A model generated the notes under the pieces. It made no database searches, was not told the DNA's origin, and worked only from the letters and a program-made list of their open reading frames with translations. From Pelagibacterium luteolum (GTDB lineage: Bacteria; Pseudomonadota; Alphaproteobacteria; Rhizobiales; Devosiaceae), in NCBI RefSeq assembly GCF_900100665.1, contig NZ_FNCS01000003.1, forward strand, positions 62,001 through 126,000: a stretch of DNA of 64,000 bases, in the 5' to 3' direction. Position 1 is the stretch's first letter. Every line of letters starts with the position of its first letter. The translations under genes were made by a program, and so were the position numbers. Below, piece by piece: positions 42,681 through 51,441 of this stretch.

Positions 42681-43799
42681 TTACGCTACAGCCTCTTCCG
42701 CCGTCCTGCGACGGAATGAGTGCGACCGCCACAATTCGAAAATGCCTGAAGCTTCCTCTTCGCTCAAGGCCTCGAAGCGCTTGCGGACGTTTTCGACATC
42801 CTGCCGGCTCGGCATATCGCGCCACGGCAAAACGCTCACCACCGATTCGAATAATTCCGCATCCAGTCCGATGGCCCGCGCTGCGACGGTGAACGCCACA
42901 TAATCCTGCATCGCCAGCCATTTGACGACGATTTCCGGTCGCACTTCGAGCAGCATGGTCAGCCCCGCCGCCGTGTGATGCCCATAGCCGAACCGGGTAA
43001 ACCTGTGCAGCGCCTTGAGGTCGAACCGGCGGCGATCAGCCAGCGCTTTCACCTGGTTCCAGGCGAGCTTCCATTCCTGCGCGGAAAAGCCCGCCTCGTT
43101 CTTGATCCGGTTATAAACGACGGCTTGCACCCGCGAGGCCGTCACCTGCCCGTCGCTACGCGTCAAAAGCCCCAAGCTCTCGAGCGCCCGCGCGCCAACG
43201 GCAGACACTTCCGCCCGAATTTCCTGCCAGTCGATATCGCCGCGGCTGCGCAGCGCGTGCGACAGGGCCTCGTTCTGCTGTGCCACTTCAGCGATCTTTT
43301 CGATCGCCTTGCGACTGAGCTGGGCCTGCCCATTGCGCAAAAGCCGTGTGACTGAAGGCTCCTGCCCAAACGCAGCAATCGCCTCTCCCACGCGCGGGGT
43401 CAGCCCCTTGCGGCTGGCAATCGCCACGCGATGGGCCTCGGTCTCGTGCTCGGCAATTTCAATCAGATCGTCGTCGGACAGAACGCTGGAAAATTCCAGC
43501 AGGGGCGCCGCGACTTCGATCACGTCATGGGCCAACCGCAGAACCACCGAACCCGGCGCCCGCTCCAGCGGGGCCAAAAGCTTGGCGACATGCGCCCGCG
43601 CCTCCGTCTCGACGATGTCGGCTAACTGGCACAACACCTCGTCATATTGCGCCACTTGCTCGTCGTCGCAACGATCCGACACATAGGAGAACAATTGCGC
43701 CAGATTGCGGATCAGATGATCGCGCTCGACGGCATCCGACTCGCCATTCAAAACCTTGAAATTGGCGAACGCTCTGAGGTTTTCACGCGCTTCGTTCAT
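42681..43799 (-). CDS. DUF2336 protein
   Basis: 372 residues, cytoplasmic and largely alpha-helical in HEAT-like repeats (FANFKVLNGESDAVERDHLI, LFSYVSDRCDDEQVAQYDEV, ELLEF-type helices, VTRLLRNGQAQLSRKAIEKI). The match to DUF2336, a family found almost only in alphaproteobacteria, is by overall pattern. Members have been tied to motility and cell envelope control in some species, but the biochemical role is unknown. ATG at 43799 chosen for its GGGGAG site; six codons upstream lies another ATG. It is flanked by a repeat and by the katA terminator and seems to be alone in its transcript. Confidence 0.8.
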   Translation of the reverse strand: MNEARENLRAFANFKVLNGESDAVERDHLIRNLAQLFSYVSDRCDDEQVAQYDEVLCQLADIVETEARAHVAKLLAPLERAPGSVVLRLAHDVIEVAAPLLEFSSVLSDDDLIEIAEHETEAHRVAIASRKGLTPRVGEAIAAFGQEPSVTRLLRNGQAQLSRKAIEKIAEVAQQNEALSHALRSRGDIDWQEIRAEVSAVGARALESLGLLTRSDGQVTASRVQAVVYNRIKNEAGFSAQEWKLAWNQVKALADRRRFDLKALHRFTRFGYGHHTAAGLTMLLEVRPEIVVKWLAMQDYVAFTVAARAIGLDAELFESVVSVLPWRDMPSRQDVENVRKRFEALSEEEASGIFELWRSHSFRRRTAEEAVA

Positions 43800-43905
43800 A
43801 TCTGTCTCCCCGGCCAATGCCGCATGACAGATGCACCCTGCCTCAGGGAGATTTTCAGCCCGCTGAATTCAGTGGATCGCATTTTAATCAAATGGAACTT
43901 TCCAC

Positions 43906-43941
43906 AAACAAAAAGGGCCCGGCATTCAACGCCGGGCCCTT
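43906..43941 (-). terminator. Strong terminator after katA
   Basis: On the minus strand AAGGGCCCGGC-GTTGAAT-GCCGGGCCCTT gives an 11-pair perfect stem, followed by TTTTTGTTTGT. Confidence 0.93.
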
Positions 43942-43961
43942 ACCATTTGATGCGTCAGGAT

Positions 43962-45443
43962 TTATTCCGCAGCAGATATCGCTGCCGGACGCTCCTGCTT
44001 GCCGGCCGCGATCGCATTGCGAACGCCCTGGCCGTAATCGGGATGGATCTGATCGAACAGCTTGCACTGGCGCTCGATGATCTCGTCGGGCACGCCATCC
44101 ATAGCCGCTGCGATATTGGCGAACAGGCGCTTTTTCTGCCCGTCGTCGAACAGGTTGAACAGCGCACGCGGCTGACCGAAATCGTCATTGCCGATACGGT
44201 GGTTGTACCGGTCCGCATCGCCCGAAATCTTGAGCGGCGGCTCGAGCTTCGTGCGGTCTTCGACCGGGCCATTGACGCTGTTGGGCTCGTAATAGGCGTC
44301 CGGGTTGCCCGTCTTGATCCCACCATAGACGTTCATCTGCCCGTCGCGATGATAGTGATGCACCGGGCATTTCGGCGCGTTGACCGGAAGCGACTCGTAA
44401 TGGGTGCCCAGACGATACCGGTGCGCATCCGCATAAGAGAATACGCGCGCCTGCAGCATCTTGTCAGGCGAATGGCCGATGCCCGGCACGATGTTGGAGG
44501 GCGAGAACGCCACCTGCTCGATTTCCGCGAAGTAGTTGTCGGCGTTGCGGTTCAATTCCAGGACACCGATGTCGATCGGCGGATACTCGCCATGCGGCCA
44601 CACCTTAGTGAGGTCGAACGGGTTGTATTCGGTCTTTTCCGCATCGGCTTCCGGCATGATCTGCACCTGAACGGTCCAGCGCGGGAACCGGCCCTCTTCG
44701 ATCGCCCCGAACAGCTCTTCCTGATAGCTCTCGCGGGTCGAACCGATGACCTTTTCGGCTTCTTCGTTGGTGTAGTGCTTGTGGCCCTGCTGGGTCTTGA
44801 AGTGGAACTTCACCCAGAACCGCTCGCCCGCATCGTTCCAGAACGAATAGGTGTGCGAGCCGTAGCCGTTCATGAACATCGGCGCCACGGGCAGCCCGCG
44901 ATCGCTCATCAGGATCGTCACCTGGTGCAGGCTTTCGGGCGAAAGCGACCAGAAATCCCACATCGCCGTCGCCGAGCGCAGATTGGTCCGCGGATGACGC
45001 TTCTGGGTATGGATGAAGTCCGGAAACTTCAGCGGATCGCGCACGAAGAACACGGGCGTGTTGTTGCCAACAAGGTCCCAATTACCCTCTTCGGTATAGA
45101 ACTTGATCGAAAACCCGCGCACGTCGCGCTCGGCATCGGCCGCGCCCAGTTCGCCCGCAACGGTCGAAAACCGCAGGATCAACGGCGTTTCCGAACCCGG
45201 CTGCAGCGCCTTGGCGCGCGTATATTTCGAGATATCGCCAGTGATCTTGAGCGTACCATGAGCACCCCAGCCCTTGGCATGCACCACGCGCTCAGGAATC
45301 CGCTCGCGGTTCTGGTGCGCCAGCTTTTCGATCAGCTGGTAATCCTGCATCAACACAGGACCGCGCGGACCTGCGGTGATCGAATTCTGGTTGTCGGGAA
45401 CCGGTGCTCCCGCGGTCGTCGTCATTGTCGGCTTATCGGACAT
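43962..45443 (-). CDS. katA: Monofunctional heme catalase
   Basis: Disproportionates hydrogen peroxide to water and oxygen. 493 residues, small-subunit clade: active-site His55 in [12 protein letters not shown], Ser/Asn region [21 protein letters not shown]... with the catalytic Asn in [14 protein letters not shown], and the proximal heme ligand Tyr in [20 protein letters not shown]-binding type features (HYHRDG) are also visible. It is transcribed divergently from oxyR, which almost certainly activates it, and closes with a strong terminator. Confidence 0.96.
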   Translation of the reverse strand: MSDKPTMTTTAGAPVPDNQNSITAGPRGPVLMQDYQLIEKLAHQNRERIPERVVHAKGWGAHGTLKITGDISKYTRAKALQPGSETPLILRFSTVAGELGAADAERDVRGFSIKFYTEEGNWDLVGNNTPVFFVRDPLKFPDFIHTQKRHPRTNLRSATAMWDFWSLSPESLHQVTILMSDRGLPVAPMFMNGYGSHTYSFWNDAGERFWVKFHFKTQQGHKHYTNEEAEKVIGSTRESYQEELFGAIEEGRFPRWTVQVQIMPEADAEKTEYNPFDLTKVWPHGEYPPIDIGVLELNRNADNYFAEIEQVAFSPSNIVPGIGHSPDKMLQARVFSYADAHRYRLGTHYESLPVNAPKCPVHHYHRDGQMNVYGGIKTGNPDAYYEPNSVNGPVEDRTKLEPPLKISGDADRYNHRIGNDDFGQPRALFNLFDDGQKKRLFANIAAAMDGVPDEIIERQCKLFDQIHPDYGQGVRNAIAAGKQERPAAISAAE

Positions 45444-45513
45444 GAGGCCTCCTAGTTTGTATCGATTCTAAACTGATGACCGTCCCTACACCCTGCCCGC
45501 CGATCATGCAAAT

Positions 45514-45537
45514 TGATAATTCTGACCATTGTGATAA
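45514..45537. promoter_or_regulatory. Possible OxyR site in the katA-oxyR intergenic region
   Basis: The 150 bases between the divergent genes are the A+T-rich control region. Two TGATAA words lie 18 bases apart (45514 and 45532) within ATTGATAATTCTGACCATTG-TGATAAG, a spacing near two helical turns that would suit a LysR-type tetramer. The match to the published OxyR consensus is only partial. Confidence 0.35.
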
Positions 45538-45593
45538 GTTTTGCTTACCATTAGTGTACGGCAGCGCCAGCAACCGCACCCCGAGGCCGCCCG

Positions 45594-46511
45594 ATGCACA
45601 CCATCACCCTCCGCCAGCTCCACTACGCCCAGATCATCGCCGAAGAGGGCCATTTCGGCCGCGCCGCCGAACGCTGCCACGTCACCCAGCCCGCCCTTTC
45701 CCAGCAGGTCAAAGCGCTCGAAGACCGCTGCAAGGCCCCCATCTTCGACCGCCTCGGCAAATCGGTCCGCCTCACTCCGTTCGGGCGCGATTTCCTGACC
45801 CACGCCGGCCGCGTCCTCAACGCCGCCAGCGATCTTGAAACCTTCGCAGACATGTCCGCCGGCCACCCCTCGCGCCCACTGCGCTTCGGCTTCATCCCAA
45901 CCGTCGCGCCCTACCTGCTCCCCGACATCCTGCCCGCCCTCAAGGACGCGCTCCCTGCCACCCATTTCTCCGTCAGCGAAGGCAAGACCGAGCGCCTCAC
46001 CGCAGCGCTGACCGATGGCAATATCGACCTCGCCCTCATCGCCACCGATATCGATCAGCCCAACCTTACCTCGACCCCGCTCTTTGCCGACCCCTTCGTC
46101 CTCGCCACCCAGAAGGGCACGACGATCACCGAGCCGGTCAGCCTCCCCGACCTGCCGCGTGAACAATTCCTGCTGCTCGAAGAAGGCCATTGCCTGCGCG
46201 ACCAGATGGTCGATGCCTGCGCCCTAAAACCCGATCTGCAAGGCCGGACTTTCGCCGCCACCTCGCTCACCACCATTCTGGAGCTCGTCGCCAACGGCTA
46301 CGGCGTCACCCTCTTGCCCGCCATCAGCTTGCGCCGTGAAGCCCACAACCAGCGCATCGCCCTCCACGCCCTGAGCGCGCCCGGCGCCGCCCGCCTCCTC
46401 CGCCTCGTCTGGCGCTCCGGCTCCCCCTACGACGCCCTCTTCCGCCAGATCGGCGCCATCGTCAAAGCAGTCGGCAACGCCAATCTGCAGAGCGATTTGC
46501 ACACACAGTAG
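45594..46511 (+). CDS. oxyR: OxyR, peroxide-sensing LysR-type activator
   Basis: 305 residues. N-terminal winged helix (LRQLHYAQIIAEEGHFGRAA, recognition TQPALSQQVKALED), then the LysR effector domain. Both redox cysteines of OxyR are present and correctly spaced: Cys200 in LLEEGHCLRDQ and Cys209 in MVDACALKPD, the pair that forms a disulfide when peroxide is present. The adjacent divergent katA supports the assignment. A third Cys in the helix-turn-helix (RCHVTQ) is common in the family. The stop codon lies inside a large hairpin shared with rarD. Confidence 0.96.
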   Translation: MHTITLRQLHYAQIIAEEGHFGRAAERCHVTQPALSQQVKALEDRCKAPIFDRLGKSVRLTPFGRDFLTHAGRVLNAASDLETFADMSAGHPSRPLRFGFIPTVAPYLLPDILPALKDALPATHFSVSEGKTERLTAALTDGNIDLALIATDIDQPNLTSTPLFADPFVLATQKGTTITEPVSLPDLPREQFLLLEEGHCLRDQMVDACALKPDLQGRTFAATSLTTILELVANGYGVTLLPAISLRREAHNQRIALHALSAPGAARLLRLVWRSGSPYDALFRQIGAIVKAVGNANLQSDLHTQ

Positions 46512-46619
46512 GGTGCTTGAATTCAGGTCAGGGCGAGTCGAGAACGGTGGTGTTCGAGAACCGGAACCGAGCGTAGGTTCGCCGTTCGCAGGCCGCCATC
46601 ACCTGAATATCAAGTACCC
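46511..46619. repeat. Long imperfect hairpin spanning the oxyR and rarD ends
   Basis: GGGTGCTTGAATTCAGGT at 46511 pairs with ACCTGAATATCAAGTACCC ending at 46619: 17 Watson-Crick pairs plus one G-U and one bulge. The 72-base interior is G+C-rich and holds further partial pairs (GAACGG with CCGTTC). The two convergent stop codons both fall in the stem, so the element probably ends both transcripts, although no T-run follows. See findings. Confidence 0.75.
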
Positions 46620-47566
46620 TAAGCCGGCTTCGGCCCCTGCCCCCGCGCCCTGAACAGCCCATACGAAAATATCCCCAGCGACACCCAAATCAGGAAAAAG
46701 CTCAGCAGCCGCGCCGGCGTCAGTTCTTCCCCAAACAGCACCACCGCCGTCAAAAACTGCAGCGACGGCGCGATGTACTGAAACATCCCGATCGTCGACA
46801 GCCGCAACTGCCGCGCCGCAAACGCAAACATCACCAGCGGCACCGCCGTAAACGGCCCCGTCATCACCAGAAACAGCGTCGTCATCGGATCAGCGTAAAA
46901 GTCCGGCTGCGGCCCCAGCAGCAGATAGAGGATATAGGCAGCACTCAGCGGCACCAGCACCGCGGTCTCGATTCCGAGCCCCGCTGCCGACCCCACATTC
47001 ACCGTCTTACGCACATAGCCATAGAACGCAAAGCTGAATGCCAGCGCCAGCGATACCCAGGGCATGCTCCCCACGCCCACCGCCTGGATCACGATGGCGA
47101 TCAGCGCCACGCCGATGGCAATTGCCTGCGTCCGCGACAGCTTCTCGCCCAACAGCAACATGCCGATCGCCACGCTCACCAGCGGATTGATGAAATAGCC
47201 AAAGCTCACTTCCAGAACGAGCTCATTGCCCACCGCCCAGACGAAAATCAGCCAATTGACCGCAATCAGCACCGCTGACGCGCACATGGCCAGAACCGTC
47301 CGCCGATCCCGCAGCGCCACCCGCACCTCGCCAAACTGCCGCCGCATCGCAAGGATCAGCGCCACGAACACCAGCGAGCAGAGGATGCGATTGGCCACCA
47401 CCCCCACCGGATCGACATTTTCCAGCAGCTTGAAAAAGATCGGGAGCACGCCCCAAAGCGTATAGGTCGTCAGTGCCGCAATGACCCCGAGCCGCACATT
47501 GTCCCCGTCCGCAGGCCGTGGTGACCGCACGCCTTTGGCTGCGGGAGCGCCTTCGATCGATGTCAT
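46619..47566 (-). CDS. rarD: RarD-type EamA transporter
   Basis: 315 residues, ten hydrophobic helices in two EamA halves; the first half reads LGVIAALTTYTLWGVLPIFFKLL and the second GMFQYIAPSLQFLTAVVLFGEE, the latter being the RarD signature. Members are drug/metabolite transporters; RarD was named for chloramphenicol sensitivity in E. coli, but the real substrate is unknown. The ATG at 47566 (MTSIEGAPAAKG) is used; 27 codons upstream is another start without support. It overlaps the shared hairpin at its 3' end and stands 84 bases downstream of the hydrolase gene. Confidence 0.9.
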   Translation of the reverse strand: MTSIEGAPAAKGVRSPRPADGDNVRLGVIAALTTYTLWGVLPIFFKLLENVDPVGVVANRILCSLVFVALILAMRRQFGEVRVALRDRRTVLAMCASAVLIAVNWLIFVWAVGNELVLEVSFGYFINPLVSVAIGMLLLGEKLSRTQAIAIGVALIAIVIQAVGVGSMPWVSLALAFSFAFYGYVRKTVNVGSAAGLGIETAVLVPLSAAYILYLLLGPQPDFYADPMTTLFLVMTGPFTAVPLVMFAFAARQLRLSTIGMFQYIAPSLQFLTAVVLFGEELTPARLLSFFLIWVSLGIFSYGLFRARGQGPKPA

Positions 47567-47650
47567 GGGAATACCTTGAGCGAGAAGTCTGAATTCAAAC
47601 TGTAAGGGCCGACAGGCGTCAGCGCCAGCCACAGTTTGTGATGGCATCCA

Positions 47651-48481
47651 TCACTCAGCGTTGCCTTCGCCGGTCAACGTCGCCAGAAATTCGACGAGCA
47701 GTGGATTGAACAGGTCCGGCCGCTCCATATTGGGCAGATGGGCCGTGCCTTCGATCACCACGGCAAAGGCGTTCTCCATTTCCTCGGAGAGATCGTCGTG
47801 CCGATTGACGATATGGGGAAAATCGAGATCACCAGCCACCAGAAGCGCCGGCGTATCGATGGTTCCCACCTCGTCATGGGCCGCCTCCGCCGGCTCCTCG
47901 CGCGTCAGCTTGGGCTTGCGCAGGATATTGCCGTTCATAGCCTTAAACAGCGCTCGCACCGGATCGCCCACCCGCCCGCTGTCGGACAATGGCCCATCGA
48001 GCCACGCATGCGCGTCCACGGCATTGATGGCATCAGCGTCCCCGGCGTCCTCAACCGCCTCCATGGCATGCACGATCGTCATGATCTCGGGCGGCAGATA
48101 CGGCGCCTTCGCCCCCGAAATCGACGTCCCCATCAGCACCAGCCCGGCCACCCGCTCAGGGTTCGCCAAGGTAAAATCGATCGCCAGCGCGCCGCCCATC
48201 GACGCCCCTACGACGATGGCCGCATGGATGCCCAGCCCATCGAGCACGGCTTCTAAATCCTCGAGATGCGAAAACCCCTCATCGGGCGAATGAGTCTCCC
48301 CAAACCCCCGCCGGTCATAGGCGACGCCCCAAAACCCCGCGCTGGCCACCGCTTCGATCTGGCTCTCCCACATCCGGCTGTCGCACACCCCCGCATGCAA
48401 AAACACCACCGGAATCCCCTCCCCGGCCTCAAGCCCGGTAAAGGTCGCGTTGTCGATTTCGAGAGAAAAAGGCTCGGTCAT
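47651..48481 (-). CDS. Alpha/beta-hydrolase
   Basis: 276 residues of the alpha/beta-hydrolase fold: oxyanion region PVVFLHAGVCDSRMW, YDRRGFGETHSP, the nucleophile elbow VVGASMGGALAI with Ser, acid residue in LLVAGDLDFPHIV, and catalytic His in IEGTAHLPNMERPDLF. The mixture resembles 3-oxoadipate enol-lactonase-like and esterase-type enzymes, but no pathway neighbours are present, so the substrate is open. Probably in one transcript with rarD downstream. Confidence 0.88.
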   Translation of the reverse strand: MTEPFSLEIDNATFTGLEAGEGIPVVFLHAGVCDSRMWESQIEAVASAGFWGVAYDRRGFGETHSPDEGFSHLEDLEAVLDGLGIHAAIVVGASMGGALAIDFTLANPERVAGLVLMGTSISGAKAPYLPPEIMTIVHAMEAVEDAGDADAINAVDAHAWLDGPLSDSGRVGDPVRALFKAMNGNILRKPKLTREEPAEAAHDEVGTIDTPALLVAGDLDFPHIVNRHDDLSEEMENAFAVVIEGTAHLPNMERPDLFNPLLVEFLATLTGEGNAE

Positions 48482-48573
48482 GAAACGATCCTAGCGCAAA
48501 AAATATGGGCCGGGGATACACCCCCGACCCACATTCACAATTGATTTGTCTAACAGTCGCGTAACCTACCCCA

Positions 48574-48603
48574 GTCATCCCGGGATTTATTCCCGGGATC
48601 GAG
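48574..48603. repeat. Interspersed GTCAYCC-type palindrome (copy 9)
   Basis: GTCATCCCGGGATT-TATT-CCCGGGATCGAG, close to copy 5, between the ettA stop and the start of the hydrolase gene. Confidence 0.75.
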
Positions 48604-48630
48604 AGCCCGAGCCCACTAACAGCCCCAGCC

Positions 48631-50286
48631 CTACCGCGTCAGCGGCTTATAGCTCACCCGCTTGGGATTGACTGCATCCGGCCCCAGACGCCGCACCTTG
48701 TCGGCCTCATAGTCCTGGAAGTTGCCCTCGAACCATTCAACATGGCTGTCGCCTTCAAACGCCAGCATGTGCGTCGCGAGGCGATCGAGGAACATGCGAT
48801 CGTGCGAGATGATAACGGCGCAACCGGCGAATTCTTCCAGCGCCTCTTCCAGTGCCGCAAGCGTTTCGGTGTCCAGATCGTTGGTCGGTTCGTCGAGCAG
48901 CAGAACGTTCGCGCCCGATTTCAGCATCTTGGCCAGATGCACCCGGTTGCGTTGCCCGCCGGAAAGCGTGCCCACCGGCTGCTGCTGATCGCCACCCTTG
49001 AAATTGAACGACGATGTGTAAGCGCGTGAATTCACTTCGCGCTTGCCCAGCTTGATGATGTCGTTGCCGCCCGAGATTTCCTCCCAGACAGACTTTTTGG
49101 GATCGAGGCTGTCGCGGCTCTGGTCGACATAGCCGAGATGCACGCTCTCGCCCACTGTGACCGAACCACTGTCGGGCTGTTCCTGCCCCGTCAGCATCTT
49201 GAACAGCGTCGATTTACCCGCGCCGTTCGGCCCGATGACGCCCACAATGCCGCCGGGAGGCAGCTTGAACGACAGATCCTCGATCAACAGTCGGTCGCCA
49301 TAGCCCTTGGATACGCCCTCGATATCGATGACGTTCTGGCCCAGCCGTTCGCCGGGCGGAATGATGATCTGCGCCGTATTGGACTGCGTCCGCGACTCGT
49401 TGACCTTGTAGAGTTCGTCATAGGCCCGGATACGTGCCTTGGACTTGGTCTGGCGCGCCTGCGGCGACTGGCCCAGCCATTCCTTTTCGCGCTCGAGCAC
49501 CTTGGACCGTGCCTGATCTTCGCTCTTTTCCTGCGCCATGCGCTTGGCCTTGGCAGTCAGATAGGCCGTATAGTTCCCCTCGTAAGGGATCGACCGGCCA
49601 CGATCGAGCTCCAAAATCCACCCCGTCACATTGTCGAGGAAGTAGCGATCGTGGGTGATGATGAGGACAGCGCCCGGATATTCGCGCAAATGCTTTTCCA
49701 GCCAGGCTGTGGTTTCGGCGTCCAGATGGTTGGTCGGCTCGTCAAGCAGCAGCAGGTCGGGCTGCGCCAGCAGCAACTGGCACAGTGCCACACGGCGCTT
49801 TTCACCCCCCGAAAGCGCGGTCACGCCGGAATCGCCCGGTGGGCACCGCAGCGCGTCCATCGCCATCTCGACCTTGGAATCGAGGTCCCAAAGGTCTTCA
49901 GCGTCGATCCTGTCCTGAAGCTTGGAGGCCTCGTCCGCCGTCTCGTCGGAATAGTCCATCATCAGCTCATTGTAGCGATCGAGGACGGCCTGCTTTTCCT
50001 TGACCCCAATCATGACGTTGCCCTTGACGTCGAGCTGTTCGTCAAGCTTGGGCTCCTGCGGCAGATACCCGACAGTCGCCCCATCGGCGGCCCAAGCCTC
50101 GCCCGTAAACTCGGTATCGATCCCCGCCATGATCTTCAGAAGCGTCGATTTACCCGCACCGTTCGGGCCCAAAATGCCGATCTTGGCGTCGGGGTAAAAC
50201 GAGATATTGACGTTGTCGAGCACCTTCTTGCCGCCGGAATAGGCCTTCGACATGCCGTGCATATGATAGATGAATTGACGCGCCAT
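48631..50286 (-). CDS. ettA: EttA, ABC-F translational throttle ATPase
   Basis: Cytoplasmic ABC-F protein that binds the ribosomal E site and gates the first elongation step according to energy state. 551 residues with two ATPase domains: Walker A ILGPNGAGKSTLLKIMAG and GVIGPNGAGKSTLFKMLTG, signatures ALSGGEKRRVALC and TLSGGQRNRVHLA, Walker B LLLLDEPTNHLD and VLLLDEPTNDLD. The P-tRNA interaction linker sits between them (KVLEREKEWLGQSPQARQTK). The start MARQFIYHMHGMSKAY is the canonical EttA beginning; a long open frame upstream is spurious. Divergent from the beta-propeller gene. Confidence 0.96.
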   Translation of the reverse strand: MARQFIYHMHGMSKAYSGGKKVLDNVNISFYPDAKIGILGPNGAGKSTLLKIMAGIDTEFTGEAWAADGATVGYLPQEPKLDEQLDVKGNVMIGVKEKQAVLDRYNELMMDYSDETADEASKLQDRIDAEDLWDLDSKVEMAMDALRCPPGDSGVTALSGGEKRRVALCQLLLAQPDLLLLDEPTNHLDAETTAWLEKHLREYPGAVLIITHDRYFLDNVTGWILELDRGRSIPYEGNYTAYLTAKAKRMAQEKSEDQARSKVLEREKEWLGQSPQARQTKSKARIRAYDELYKVNESRTQSNTAQIIIPPGERLGQNVIDIEGVSKGYGDRLLIEDLSFKLPPGGIVGVIGPNGAGKSTLFKMLTGQEQPDSGSVTVGESVHLGYVDQSRDSLDPKKSVWEEISGGNDIIKLGKREVNSRAYTSSFNFKGGDQQQPVGTLSGGQRNRVHLAKMLKSGANVLLLDEPTNDLDTETLAALEEALEEFAGCAVIISHDRMFLDRLATHMLAFEGDSHVEWFEGNFQDYEADKVRRLGPDAVNPKRVSYKPLTR

Positions 50287-50382
50287 AAAGCGGGTGCCTC
50301 TTGGAATTCTTACGGAAAAAACGTTGGCGCCGTATGTAGGCCAAGCAGCGCCGAGGTGCAATGGGGCGGCAAGAGCGACGGC

Positions 50383-51441
50383 ATGCCCCCCAACAATCCC
50401 CACCCCAAGATGCGCCATAAGCCCAAGCCCCCGAGCGCCTACGGCCGCCGCGTCTTCCAGTCTTCGCACATCAATGCCAAACTGCCCCTACCAAATCACT
50501 CCACCAAAGGTGCCGCCATTTCTGCTCGACCGCACACGCCGCTCTCGCTCTCCGAATTTTTCGCGCCCGGCGACCGCCCCCTGCGCCCCGGCCAGCGCGC
50601 TGAACTGCGCACAATCGCCCATGACGGCTCCAATGAGACCACAGTCCTGATCGCGGACCAGGTCATCGAAGCCCCGAACTGGACGCCCGACGGCCAATGG
50701 CTGATCTTTAACGCCGGCGGCGAACTCTGGCGCATCCCCGCCGACGGCAGCGCAAAGCCCGAACAGATCGACACCGGCTCCATCCGCCGCCTCAACAACG
50801 ATCACGTCCTCTCGCCTGACGGCCAGACGATCTACATGAGCAATGGCGACGGCCACCTCTATGCGGTCCCGATCTCAGGCGGCGAGCCGCGAAAAGTTTC
50901 CAACGATCACGAGGGCTTCTTCCGCTACTACCTCCACGGCATCTCCCCTGACGGCCAGACCCTGTCCTTCGTCGCCATCGAAGGCGACGAGCCCCGCCGC
51001 ATCAACATTTTCACAATTCCATCGGCCGGTGGCCCCGACACGCGCCTGTCCGACATCGACAAGCCCAATGACGGCCCCGAATTCTCCCCCGACGGACAGT
51101 GGATCTATTTCAACTCTGAACGCGCCGCAAAAACCCCAGGCCACGCCCAGATTTTCCGCATGCACCCGGACGGCACCAATATCGAACAGCTAACCACTGA
51201 CGCCCGCGTCAACTGGTTCCCCCATCCCTCGCCCGATGGCGAATGGATCGTCTTTATCAGCTACCCCGAAAACACCCTCGGTCACCCCGCGGACAAATCC
51301 GTCATTCTCCGCCGCATGCGCCCCGACGGTAGCGACCAATCCGACATCACCGCCTTTTTCGGCGGCCAGGGCACCATCAACGTCAACTCATGGTCCCCCG
51401 ACAGCCAACACTTCGCCTATGTGGCCTACCCCATGGATTAG
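50383..51441 (+). CDS. TolB-like beta-propeller protein
   Basis: 352 residues. Six copies of the propeller blade motif x-x-SPDG-x-x-hydrophobic are visible: WTPDGQWLIF, LSPDGQTIYM, ISPDGQTLSF, FSPDGQWIYF, PSPDGEWIVF, WSPDSQHFAY, so a six-bladed PD40/WD40-like propeller as in TolB. No signal peptide is found at the chosen ATG (50383); the first ~55 residues are basic and low-complexity, so the true start may be different. Without export the TolB role (Pal-Tol system) is unlikely, and a cytoplasmic propeller is inferred. Its last four bases overlap the 3' end of the molybdoenzyme gene. Confidence 0.78.
   Translation: MPPNNPHPKMRHKPKPPSAYGRRVFQSSHINAKLPLPNHSTKGAAISARPHTPLSLSEFFAPGDRPLRPGQRAELRTIAHDGSNETTVLIADQVIEAPNWTPDGQWLIFNAGGELWRIPADGSAKPEQIDTGSIRRLNNDHVLSPDGQTIYMSNGDGHLYAVPISGGEPRKVSNDHEGFFRYYLHGISPDGQTLSFVAIEGDEPRRINIFTIPSAGGPDTRLSDIDKPNDGPEFSPDGQWIYFNSERAAKTPGHAQIFRMHPDGTNIEQLTTDARVNWFPHPSPDGEWIVFISYPENTLGHPADKSVILRRMRPDGSDQSDITAFFGGQGTINVNSWSPDSQHFAYVAYPMD

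Noticed and set aside
43647-45455. 602-codon plus-strand open frame
   Set aside because: Antisense of katA and the DUF2336 gene; catalase motifs are on the other strand.
49138-50382. Open frame that would extend the beta-propeller protein by more than 400 codons upstream
   Set aside because: It is the complement of ettA, whose two ATPase domains are unmistakable; the extension is rich in Arg, His and Gln as expected from antisense reading of G+C-rich coding DNA.
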